6,237 bases of DNA from Nitrospinota bacterium. GTDB lineage: Bacteria; UBA8248; JACPRG01. The stretch spans positions 1 through 6,237 of the forward strand of contig JASLXW010000248.1 of the NCBI GenBank assembly GCA_030740135.1. The letters are read 5' to 3'. This document shows positions 1 through 6,237 of this stretch, piece after piece (within the stretch, counting starts at the first letter, position 1; every line of letters begins with the position of its first letter). The notes under the pieces were generated by a model, which saw only the letters and a program-made list of their open reading frames with translations, was not told the origin of the DNA and did not search any database. The translations under genes and the position numbers were made by a program.

Positions 1-31
1 GCTTGATGGACGGGGTCTGGAGGAGGGAACC

Positions 32-442
32 TTGCTCTGGGTTGGTGTGGACATTGGCGGGACGTTCACCGACATCGTCGTTTACGACGAGGTGACCCGT
101 CAGATTTGCACTGTGAAGACCCCTTCCCTCCATGAGAACCTCACTCGTGGTATCCTGACGGGCCTCCAGAAGGCCGACACACCTCTTCCCTCGGTCTCCC
201 GCCTCGTTCACGGAACGACCATCGCCACAAATACTGTTCTCGAGGGCAAGGGCGCCAGGACAGCCGTCGTGACGACCAAGGGCTTCCGAGATGTCCTTGA
301 GCTCGGATACGGCAACCGGGTCGTTCTTTACACCGGAATTTCCCATATCAAATCCGGACAGGCCTGTACCGACCACTCGCTGCTGTTTAACTCAATTAGA
401 CCCCTCTCTACCGGACCTGTCAATTCCATTTCGGGTGCCTGA
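32..442 (+). pseudogene. HyuA-like hydantoinase/oxoprolinase A subunit, 5' fragment truncated by an IS
   Basis: This is the amino-terminal end of an N-methylhydantoinase A / 5-oxoprolinase-type protein. The family couples ATP hydrolysis to opening of hydantoin or oxoproline rings, usually with a HyuB-type partner. Visible family signatures are the ASKHA-like phosphate loop VGVDIGGTFTD (residues 4-14), the block HGTTIATNTVLEGKGAR (60-76) and the following TTKGFRDVLELG stretch. Homology stops at Tyr100, exactly where the IS terminal repeat begins (base 332). The last 36 codons to the TGA at 440-442 are read from IS DNA and are not family sequence. Intact members are typically 500-700 residues, so the substrate-binding and later domains are missing. 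I chose the TTG start because AGGAGGG (21-27) lies just upstream, but the frame is open to the window's edge, so a start further upstream is possible. About 28 of the first 100 codons end in A or T, more than in the mutase gene at the right. No function is expected. Confidence 0.85.
332..346 (+). repeat. IS1380-type left terminal inverted repeat
   Basis: ACCGGAATTTCCCAT here matches the reverse complement of bases 1998-2012 at 13 of 15 positions, with an uninterrupted 9-bp core ATTTCCCAT (338-346). This is the end distal to the transposase start and the expected transposase binding and cleavage site. It coincides with the loss of hyuA homology. Confidence 0.85.
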
Positions 443-574
443 AACCCTAATCTGAGCGTTATCCACCATTGAAAATCATGCCACCCCTCCGGGTAGGCGA
501 GCCTTCCCAGCAGGTCATCTGGAAGGGACAGAACATTCACCATTTTGTCCTCGGAGGGACTGCGCTGAGAGCGG
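347..574. other. Non-coding arm of the IS downstream of the transposase
   Basis: I see no convincing gene in this 228-base arm. It contains a perfect 10-bp palindrome, ACAGGCCTGT (358-367), twelve bases inside the left terminal repeat. It also contains an inverted repeat, CCTTCC (502-507) and GGAAGG (521-526), about 50 bases beyond the transposase stop. The latter could fold in the transposase mRNA 3' end but has no T-tract, so it is not called a terminator. A 71-codon minus-strand open frame here matches nothing I recognise and is probably chance. Confidence 0.5.
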
Positions 575-1905
575 TTAGACAGGTACTGGCCGCAATCGGT
601 TGATCCGGTCCAGGATGAGAGCGAACACCTCCCTGGATACGGCTACCTCGGCCAACTGAAAGATGATGTGCCGGGCATGGCGCACAATCCGGCCGCCCAT
701 TTTGATGAGCTTGACCTGGAGGCTTCGGAGCGACCAGTGCTTGAGCCCCCTGGGCAAGGCCAGCCTCCGCAGGAAATTGCCCAGGTTGTACCCCAGGACG
801 AAGAGAAGGAGCCGCACCTGGTTGCACACGAACCGGTGACAGGAAAGGCGTGTCCAGTTCAGGGCGTACTTGCCTTCCTTGATCCATTGCTCGGCTGTGC
901 CTCGCTGGTTGTAGAAGTGCACGACCCCCTCCGGTCGAGCCGTCAGGTTCGTGACAATGAATCCGACGCGAGGGAAGAGTTCGCCTGAGTGCCATTCCAC
1001 CTTCGCCACCACCCGTCGGGGGTGGTCCCAGCTTCCAGCCTGATACCGGAAGTCGTGATAGAAGATGATGGGTCTCTTGGGCGGGCGACCGACCGGGCGA
1101 GTCAGCAGGAAGTCGATCCGTTGGTAGAGCACTTCGTTCGCAGGGAGCCGGATGGCGTAGAGGAAGCCACGCTCTTCCAAGTAATCATAGACCTCGGGGA
1201 TCGCAAAGGCGGCATCGGCCCGAAAGTAACGGCGAACATCAGCGTGCTCATAGCGGGCCGTGATGGGCTCCAACAACTTTCGCTACCCATCGGCGCTGTG
1301 AACGTTGCCCGGACGCAACATCGCTCCCTCGCAGTCCCCAAACTGGTTGAAGCAGAATAAGGGATGGTAGCAGAGGGAACCGAAGTGACCGTTATAGGCA
1401 GTCCCTTCCTGCTGTCCGTGCACCGGGCTTTCCGAGCTATCATGTCCAGGATGACCCGCTGATGCGGCGTGCGGCTCATGGCCCGCTCTACCCATTCCGC
1501 GTTCAGTTGCCTCAGCCTACTCAGGTTCTCCTCGCTGGAGAGAACTTCAGTCTCGAACCGGCTCAATGTGTTGGTACTGGCCGCCTGCTTCTCAAGTGCC
1601 CGCCGGCCAACTACGGCTTGCATAGCAGGGTCTCTCGCCAATCGCTCGGCATCGTTGGTGTCCTCGTACCCGGCCAGGCGACTATAGACTGACTGGCGCA
1701 ATAGCGGCACCAACTCATGCTGGACGTTCCGGCCATGACGGATCTCTTGCAAGTGGGCTGGCGCTCTCACCGTCAAACCCAGCGCATCATCCAGCTCCCG
1801 GCAGGCCAGCAATCCTGCATCTTCAGTGATTCTGGCTCCGTGAAACTCAAGCCTCAGCCTACGGTTAAAATGGACCCTCAATGCCGTCTTTTTCCCTTCA
1901 CCCAT
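575..1905 (-). pseudogene. IS1380-family DDE transposase, inactivated by a frameshift and an amber stop
   Basis: This cut-and-paste-type DDE transposase would be 443 residues if repaired, within the family range. The ATG at 1905-1903 follows GGGGGAA. The first frame runs MGEGKKTALRVHF to VILDM (residue 155), where one G is missing at about 1440/1441. Restoring it gives DMDSSESPVHGQQEGTAYNG in the next frame, including the first catalytic Asp (about 156). That frame meets TAG at 1283-1285, where the family context (ADG-x-RKLLEPI) suggests a former TGG Trp at residue 208. It then continues uninterrupted to TAA at 575-577. The second Asp is in FRADAAF (about 231). The YREK signature Y-x2-R-x3-E-x6-K is intact at about 332-346 (YNQRGTAEQWIKEGK), with Glu339 as the catalytic acid. 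All catalytic residues therefore survive in the DNA, and the decay looks recent. A sequencing error could explain either lesion, less easily both. Unrescued, the product stops shortly after the first Asp region. Confidence 0.93.
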
Positions 1906-1909
1906 AGGG

Positions 1910-1937
1910 TTCCCCCGCGAAAACGTGGCAGGGGGAA
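1910..1937 (-). promoter_or_regulatory. Hairpin masking the transposase ribosome binding site
   Basis: On the minus strand TTCCCCC (1937-1931) is perfectly complementary to GGGGGAA (1916-1910), with a 14-base loop that can close further as CG-TTTT-CG. GGGGGAA is also the only Shine-Dalgarno-like sequence before the transposase ATG, separated from it by CCCT. Transcripts entering from outside the element would bury the ribosome binding site in this stem. Such masking is known for other IS families (for example IS10 and IS50) and limits transposase made from host promoters. That it works this way here is inference. Confidence 0.55.
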
Positions 1938-1997
1938 GCCAACACGCTGATTTTACAACAGAAAGCGCCTTTTGGTCTGCCGAATCTTATGATCCAA

Positions 1998-2012
1998 ATG
2001 GGAAATGCGGGT
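1998..2012 (-). repeat. IS1380-type right terminal inverted repeat
   Basis: Read on the minus strand this is ACCCGCATTTCCCAT, the partner of the left repeat with two mismatches. It lies about 90 bases upstream of the transposase start codon, as expected for the promoter-proximal end of an IS1380-type element. Confidence 0.85.
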
Positions 2013-2077
2013 TAATATGTAGCGCAGCCGTTTGACAACCTCTCCTGAGCCGCCGAGTTGCGATCCGACGGCCTCCG

Positions 2078-2090
2078 GAGCGCAACGCTC
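2078..2090. repeat. Short perfect hairpin between the IS and the lipoprotein promoter
   Basis: GAGCG and CGCTC flank a CAA loop, giving a 5-bp perfect stem, next to the palindrome CTCCGGAG (2073-2080). There is no T-tract on either side, so a terminator is not supported. It may be an operator-like site or chance in GC-rich DNA. The rest of 2013-2138 shows no gene and no hyuA homology. Confidence 0.3.
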
Positions 2091-2138
2091 ATCTCGACAC
2101 CGATCGCCGAATCGACCCCCGTATCGCGCCTCGCCGAT

Positions 2139-2168
2139 TTGACAGGTTGAGGGATGGGTTCCTATTAT
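2139..2168 (+). promoter_or_regulatory. Sigma70-like promoter of the lipoprotein gene
   Basis: A perfect -35 box TTGACA (2139-2144) is followed after 18 bases by TATTAT (2163-2168), five of six matches to the -10 consensus. The AT-rich patch stands out in GC-rich surroundings. Transcription would begin near 2175, about 55 bases before the chosen ATG. The position also argues against the in-frame TTG at 2147 being the lipoprotein start, since it lies between the two boxes. Confidence 0.55.
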
Positions 2169-2173
2169 TTTTT

Positions 2174-2190
2174 CGGGTGCTTTGCGCCCG
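2174..2190 (+). promoter_or_regulatory. 5' leader stem-loop of the lipoprotein mRNA
   Basis: CGGGTGC and GCGCCCG pair over seven base pairs (one G-U) around a TTT loop. The stem sits at the predicted transcription start, so it would cap the 5' end of the mRNA and could protect it from 5'-end-dependent decay. The T-run lies before rather than after the stem on the plus strand, and on the minus strand an A-run follows it, so it is not a terminator in either direction. Confidence 0.4.
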
Positions 2191-2230
2191 ATCGTCAGTG
2201 TTTCGATCATTCTGCCGGAGTCTCCCCGGG

Positions 2231-4333
2231 ATGAACGCCAAGCGAAGACCTTTCCAAAACGCCCTCCACACGCTGTTTGGGGGTTTCCTTCTGACGGCCC
2301 TCCTCTCCTGCGCCCCGAGCCCCCAACCCGCCCCGCCCGCTGGAAAAGTCCCTCCGCGTGAGGAGGCGCTCTTCGAGAAGGGCCGACGCGCGCTGGCGGC
2401 CGGAGACCGGACCCAAGGGGAACGATTGCTGCGGACTTTCCTGCTCCGGCATCCCCACAACCCTCTCGCGCCGAACGCCTCCATGTTCCTGGGGCGGATC
2501 GCTTTCGAGCGGGCTGATTTTACGGCGGCCCTGGGGTGGTTCTCCCCCTACCTGGGTCCGAACAACCCGGACCTGCTCCGGCTCCGCGCCAACCAATGGA
2601 CCGGGGCCATCCAGCGATCCCTCGGCCGCCTCGAAAACGCCGAGCGCTACTACCGGGCGGCCCTGCTCCTTGCCGAGACCGACGCGGACCGCCTCTCCAC
2701 GCTCCGCCCGCTCGTCCGCCTGGCGTTTGACCGGAACCGGTCCGCGGAAGCCGTGGAACACCTCTACCCCCTCATCCCGCTCCTTCGATCGCCCGACGAG
2801 AGGCGCGGGCTCAAGCAGCGGACCGTTGAGATCATTTTCCGGGATCTTGATCTCTCGGACACGGGGCGTCTGTCGAGAAGGGTTGGCCGGGGATTTCCGG
2901 CCGGTTTCCTGGCGGTCCGCCGGGCGGAGCTTCTGGCGGCGGCCGGCCGGCCTGAGTCCGCACGGTCTCTTTTGAGAAGTTTTCTGATCGATGCAAAGGG
3001 ACACCTGCTCGCCGGGCGCGCCAAGCGGCTGATGAAATCCCTGGGCGGTCCGGCCGGCCGGACCCTCGTGCAGGCGTCCGTTCCCGTCATCCCGGCCGAG
3101 GCCCCCGCGCCGCCGAACGGGCGATCCGCGGCGTCTGGAGCCGCTGATTCCGGGCCCAAGGGAGCGGAGGGACCGAAACCCGCCGGCCGGGGGACTGTCC
3201 TGACCGTCGGCATCCTGCTGTCCTTATCGGGAGAGAACGCCGGCATTGGCCGGGAGGGGTTGCGGGGGGTCCAGTTGGCGCTCCAGCACGCCGGTTCGTT
3301 CGCGGACCGGGTGAAGCTTCAAGTGCGGGACGCCGGCGGGGCCGCCGGCGGGGGCGTAGAGGTCAAAAAGCTTGCGCTCAATCCCGTGATCGTGGCGATC
3401 CTGGGCCCGTACACCGGTCCGAAAGTGGAAGCGGGCGCGAAGGCCGCCCAGGAGATCGGGATTCCTCTCGTCCTTCCCGCCGCCCCTTCGGGCGGCGCCC
3501 GGGCGGGTGATCCCTACGTCTTCCGGACGGGGGTCAGTTACGCCCTCCAGGCGGAAGCCGTCGCGGTGCACGCCGCCGGGAAGCTGGGGCTGCGCAGTTT
3601 GGCGATCCTGTACCCGTCGAACCCTTCGGGCATCGAGATGCGGGGAGTTTTTCACCGGCGCGTCGCCGCGCTGGGGGGGCGCATTGTCCGGGAGGCTTCC
3701 TATCCGCCCGACGCCACCGATTTCGGCCGGCAAATCCGCGCCCTGGGCGGAATGGACGACGAAGAGGTGGAGCGGATCAAGAAGGAGCGAAAGGCGCGGG
3801 GATTGAAACCGGCCCGGATTCCCGGCATTCCTTTTCAGGGACTGTTCATCCCGGACCGCGCGGCCCAGGTCGCCCTCATTGTCCCCAGTCTCGCCTTTTA
3901 TAACATTCGCGGAATCCACCTCCTGGGCGGAGGGGGGTGGAACTCTTCGGAGATCGTCGCCCTGGCGAGGCGGGACGTGGAAGGGGCCTATTTCGTAGGC
4001 GGGTATGCGCAGCTCCGGCCCACCGCCCGGGGGGCGCGTTTCGCCCGCGATTTCCAGCGGGCATTTGCCAAGGCCCCGACCGAGACCGCCGCGTACACCT
4101 ACGACGCCATGCGGTTTCTCCTCTCGGGCCTCCGGTCGGCGGGACGGACCCGCCCGTCGGCGGGCGGCGACCGGGCGGCCTTGCGCGCGGTCCTGGCGGC
4201 GACGAAGGATTTCGACGGCGTCACGGGGAAATTCTCCATCGGGCCAACGGGCGCGGCCGAACGGCGGTTGCCGATCCTGACGATCGTCGGCGGAAAGATC
4301 CGGCCGGCCGGCGGGCCGCCCTCCCCGAATTGA
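2231..4333 (+). CDS. Outer-membrane-type lipoprotein with TPR-like repeats and an LpoA/LppC-like periplasmic-binding domain
   Basis: The 700-residue product begins with a lipoprotein signal: basic MNAKRR, a hydrophobic stretch (about 14-26) and the lipobox LLSC with Cys27 as the lipidated residue. Residues about 43-280 are helical, with TPR-like periodicity (ALFEKGRRALAAGD, RLENAERYYRAALLLAE, RRAELLAAAGRPESARSLL). An Ala/Pro/Gly linker (about 288-320) leads to a type-1 periplasmic-binding fold (about 322-700). That fold opens with TVGILLSLSGENAGIGREGLRG and contains ILGPYTGPK, GLFIPD, VALIVPSLAFYN and LLGGGGWNSSEI, like the binding-protein family annotated as penicillin-binding protein activators and branched-chain amino acid receptors. 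The layout matches LpoA of Gammaproteobacteria, which stimulates PBP1A, but activity on a PBP is inference. A solute-binding role is the alternative. I chose the ATG because GGAG lies ten bases upstream and the signal peptide starts there; the upstream TTG at 2147 falls inside the promoter. An acidic/basic insert (about 510-533, DDEEVERIKKERK) precedes GLFIPD. Confidence 0.85.
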   Translation: MNAKRRPFQNALHTLFGGFLLTALLSCAPSPQPAPPAGKVPPREEALFEKGRRALAAGDRTQGERLLRTFLLRHPHNPLAPNASMFLGRIAFERADFTAALGWFSPYLGPNNPDLLRLRANQWTGAIQRSLGRLENAERYYRAALLLAETDADRLSTLRPLVRLAFDRNRSAEAVEHLYPLIPLLRSPDERRGLKQRTVEIIFRDLDLSDTGRLSRRVGRGFPAGFLAVRRAELLAAAGRPESARSLLRSFLIDAKGHLLAGRAKRLMKSLGGPAGRTLVQASVPVIPAEAPAPPNGRSAASGAADSGPKGAEGPKPAGRGTVLTVGILLSLSGENAGIGREGLRGVQLALQHAGSFADRVKLQVRDAGGAAGGGVEVKKLALNPVIVAILGPYTGPKVEAGAKAAQEIGIPLVLPAAPSGGARAGDPYVFRTGVSYALQAEAVAVHAAGKLGLRSLAILYPSNPSGIEMRGVFHRRVAALGGRIVREASYPPDATDFGRQIRALGGMDDEEVERIKKERKARGLKPARIPGIPFQGLFIPDRAAQVALIVPSLAFYNIRGIHLLGGGGWNSSEIVALARRDVEGAYFVGGYAQLRPTARGARFARDFQRAFAKAPTETAAYTYDAMRFLLSGLRSAGRTRPSAGGDRAALRAVLAATKDFDGVTGKFSIGPTGAAERRLPILTIVGGKIRPAGGPPSPN

Positions 4334-4433
4334 GCCGGACGTCCCGCGGGAAGCGCCGCCGCGCGTCACGGACCGGCATCGATCGAGATGAGTCCATTCC
4401 CAGGGTGGGGTGGATGACGGGAGCGCACCGCTT
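4334..4433 (+). other. Intergenic spacer between the lipoprotein and mutase genes
   Basis: The spacer has no hairpin followed by a T-run, so I see no intrinsic terminator, and no convincing -35/-10 pair. It contains only short palindromes: CCCGCGGG just after the lipoprotein stop, and TCGATCGA (4379-4386). The mutase ribosome binding site GGGAG (4419-4423) lies near its end. This favours co-transcription of the two flanking genes. Confidence 0.45.
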
Positions 4434-6237
4434 ATGACCGCCGGACCCCCGCGGCTGCAGGGAACGGACGGCGTCCGGGGCGTCGTTGTCCCGGATGACG
4501 AGGAAAGCCGGCCCGACCCGGTCGGGGCCTTCTTGCGGACCGGACGCCTCACGCCCGCCTTCGCGGGGCTGTACGCCGCGGCCTTTGCCGAGGAGGAGGC
4601 GTCCGCCGGGGGGGAGGTCGTCGTCGGGTGGGACCCGAGGGATCGCGAGGGCGTTTTCACGGGAGCGGTCGTGCGGGGCGTCCGCCGCGCCGGCCGGAAG
4701 GCCGTCGTCCTCGGAACCGTCCCCACGCCCGCCGTCCCCCTGGCCATGATTCAAAGGGGCGCGAAGGCGGGGATCATGGCGACCGCCTCGCACAACCCGG
4801 AAGGCCAGAACGGCGTCAAGGCCTTCGTCGGCCCGTTGGCGACGAAGCTCTACCCCGTCGATGAGGAGCGGCTGACCCGCCGGGTGTACGAGCGGGCCGG
4901 ACGCCGGGCGGAAGACCCTGGGGGGTCCGGGGGGCCGGAAGGGGAGGGGGAGGTCCTTCCCTGGGAGGCCGAGGCGCGGCGGACGTTTGTGGAGCACGCG
5001 TGCGACCCCTACAACGCCTGGGTTCCCGCGGGCGGCCAAGAGGCAAGCAAACCGTCCGAGACCCCTTTCTCCGATCTCCTCCTGGTGGTGGACGCCGCGG
5101 GAGGAAGCCTGGCCGGGACGGCCCGCGACGTGTTCGAGCGACTCGGCGTTAGCCGGGTCGTCGAGGTGAACGGGGCCGGATCCCCGGTGAACCGGGGCGG
5201 CGGCGTGGTCGAGCTGGAGCAGGTCGATTGGGTGGGCGATCGGTGCGCGGACGAATCGGGGAAAGACCTCTCCGGCCACGCGGGTGCGGCGGCCCTGTTG
5301 GAGATGGCCCGCGGCCGACATGCGGACCTGGCCGCCGGCCGACTGTGGGCCGCGGCGGCCGTGTTCGACGGGGACGGAGACCGCTGCATCCTTCTCGTCT
5401 ACGACCCCTTCCGCAAAGGGTTGGCGGTCCTGGACGGAGACCGGGTCGGTCTGCACCTGGCCCGGTTCCTCGCGGAGCGTAATCCCGGCGCCTACAAGGG
5501 GGCGCTCTACGTCAACACCGTGGACAGCGATCTCGCGGCCGGGAGGGAGGCCGCACGCCTCGGTTTTGAGCCGGTCCTGTCGGCGGTGGGGGACAAGTGG
5601 CTCCTTTGGCGGGCCGGGTTGTCGTGCGCGCGTGTTCTGGCCGCCGGGGCGGAGGCCGACGAAATCCGGTCCCTGGAGGAAAGGGAGGGGGACGCCCGCC
5701 GGCTGGGCGTGTTGATCGAGAAGGTCGGGGCCGGCTCGGACGGGTCGATCCTCGCCCCGGGCAGGATTCCTTTCGCCGTCGGGAGCGAGGCGTCGGGTCA
5801 TCACGTCACGCTCGGTCGGGTGAAATCGGAAACGGGTTTCTCCCCCCTGTTTGCGGGCGACGGCTTGAAGGCGGCCGTCAACGCCCTGGCGTCGATGCGA
5901 AGTCTCGCCCCCGGGAAATCGACGGAAGCGTGGATGGAGGCCGTCCGCCGCCCCTTCGAGGCCGGACACCGGAAGACCCGCTACGCCTTCTATACGGACC
6001 GCGCGCGCTTCGCCCCGGGGACGGAGGTCTGGCGCGACATGGACGGGCTCCTGGCCCGGTCCTGCCGGTCGGCGTTTGGCTGGCAGGTCCGGGCGAGACA
6101 ATTGAAAATCCCCGAAGACCCCGGAATGTTGTATCTTGCGCTGGACGACGCCGGGGGCGTTCAGCGCGCGGGCGTATTCGTCCGCAACTCCGGCACGGAG
6201 GAGCGGACAGGCGTGACCGTCCAGGGCGGCGCGGAGG
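4434..6237 (+). CDS. Large divergent alpha-D-phosphohexomutase (phosphoglucomutase/phosphomannomutase/GlmM superfamily), 3' end outside the window
   Basis: The enzyme would move a phosphate between the C1 and C6 oxygens of a hexose or hexosamine phosphate in the cytoplasm, feeding glycogen, polysaccharide or peptidoglycan precursors. All four superfamily loops are present in order: TASHNP with the phospho-Ser at 119, the metal loop DGDGDR (Asp312, 314, 316), the sugar loop GSEASGH (450-456) and the phosphate loop VRNSGTE (583-589). TDGVRG (11-16) is the usual N-terminal motif. At least 601 residues are encoded without a stop, against about 450 for GlmM or PMM/PGM and about 550 for Pgm. The excess lies between the Ser and metal loops (193 residues) and between VGDKWLL and GSEASGH (about 50 extra). 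The sugar loop has Ser where most members have Gly before the Glu. The ATG has GGGAG ten bases upstream; an in-frame GTG at 4410 is a weaker start. Substrate cannot be set from sequence alone; the SGH ending resembles GlmM and PMM/PGM more than Pgm. Confidence 0.92.
   Translation, partial: MTAGPPRLQGTDGVRGVVVPDDEESRPDPVGAFLRTGRLTPAFAGLYAAAFAEEEASAGGEVVVGWDPRDREGVFTGAVVRGVRRAGRKAVVLGTVPTPAVPLAMIQRGAKAGIMATASHNPEGQNGVKAFVGPLATKLYPVDEERLTRRVYERAGRRAEDPGGSGGPEGEGEVLPWEAEARRTFVEHACDPYNAWVPAGGQEASKPSETPFSDLLLVVDAAGGSLAGTARDVFERLGVSRVVEVNGAGSPVNRGGGVVELEQVDWVGDRCADESGKDLSGHAGAAALLEMARGRHADLAAGRLWAAAAVFDGDGDRCILLVYDPFRKGLAVLDGDRVGLHLARFLAERNPGAYKGALYVNTVDSDLAAGREAARLGFEPVLSAVGDKWLLWRAGLSCARVLAAGAEADEIRSLEEREGDARRLGVLIEKVGAGSDGSILAPGRIPFAVGSEASGHHVTLGRVKSETGFSPLFAGDGLKAAVNALASMRSLAPGKSTEAWMEAVRRPFEAGHRKTRYAFYTDRARFAPGTEVWRDMDGLLARSCRSAFGWQVRARQLKIPEDPGMLYLALDDAGGVQRAGVFVRNSGTEERTGVTVQGGAE

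Larger units (their letters stand above)
332..2012 (-). mobile_element. IS1380-family insertion sequence, complete but with a broken transposase
   Basis: The element is about 1.68 kb, the usual size for IS1380. It is bounded by 15-bp imperfect inverted repeats (13 of 15 positions match), with one minus-strand transposase gene between them. The left boundary is supported independently because hyuA homology ends at base 331. No 4-bp target duplication is visible: the flanks are TACA on the left and TTAA on the right if the ends are 333 and 2011. The right flank does not continue hyuA. Both facts suggest later recombination, an adjacent deletion or an assembly join. The exact ends are uncertain by one or two bases. 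Confidence 0.9.

Noticed and set aside
502..526. Rho-independent terminator after the transposase gene
   Set aside because: The CCTTCC/GGAAGG stem is short with a bulge and a long loop, and no T-run follows on the minus strand.
1420..1445. Programmed ribosomal frameshifting in the transposase
   Set aside because: Restoring the frame needs a -1 shift, but no canonical slippery heptamer is present near the break. The downstream amber stop would still end the product, and IS1380 transposases are normally read from one frame.
1985..2020. Outward hybrid promoter at the right IS end using TAATAT (2013-2018)
   Set aside because: The -10 match is only four of six and no acceptable -35 box lies 16-18 bases upstream. 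A much better promoter for the same gene is at 2139-2168.
2147..2230. TTG at 2147 as the start of the lipoprotein
   Set aside because: It lies between the -35 and -10 boxes and would put 28 residues before a normal lipoprotein signal peptide. The ATG at 2231 has a ribosome binding site and the right N-terminal pattern.
2941..4310. Repeated GGCCGGCC-type octamers (near 2941, 3052 and 4302)
   Set aside because: They fall in coding sequence on favoured Gly/Ala/Arg/Pro codons with irregular spacing and no flanking similarity, so they look like composition rather than a repeat family.
3224..4747. A 507-codon minus-strand open frame across the lipoprotein 3' half and the mutase start
   Set aside because: The composition is low-complexity Arg/Pro/Gly with no motifs, and it spans two well-supported plus-strand genes. 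It is a shadow of their codon bias.
4221..6101. A 626-codon open frame on the minus strand opposite the mutase gene
   Set aside because: It lacks recognisable domains, is rich in Pro, Arg and Gly, and lies antisense to a frame carrying all four mutase motifs. Long antisense frames are expected in DNA of this GC content.

Overview
The window looks like a piece of a GC-rich, Gram-negative-type bacterial genome. The strong GC bias at third codon positions in the right two-thirds and a lipoprotein signal peptide on a TPR/periplasmic-binding fusion fit an uncultured deltaproteobacterial or Nitrospirota-like lineage. That placement is a weak inference; nothing here fixes the taxon.

Left part (1-331): the first ~100 codons of a hydantoinase/oxoprolinase A-type gene (hyuA-like). 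It is cut off by an insertion sequence. Middle (332-2012): a complete IS1380-family element with 15-bp imperfect terminal inverted repeats. Its single transposase gene lies on the minus strand and is dead, carrying a one-base deletion and an amber stop. A hairpin masks the transposase ribosome binding site. The remainder of hyuA does not reappear beyond the right end and no target duplication is seen, so the IS marks a rearrangement or assembly junction rather than a simple insertion.

Right part (2013-6237): a short intergenic region with a good sigma70-like promoter and a 5' leader hairpin. It is followed by a 700-residue lipoprotein (N-terminal TPR-like repeats, Ala/Pro/Gly linker, C-terminal type-1 periplasmic-binding fold resembling LpoA/LppC penicillin-binding-protein activators). 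About 100 bases later comes a large, divergent alpha-D-phosphohexomutase that runs off the window's end. The two genes share a strand with no evident terminator between them and may form an operon. A plausible but unproven link is cell-envelope synthesis: the mutase would supply sugar phosphates for peptidoglycan or polysaccharide, and the lipoprotein would act in the periplasm.

I see no CRISPR array, tRNA, rRNA or clearly new defence or mobile system. The most unusual items are the rearranged IS junction, the masked transposase start and the oversized mutase.
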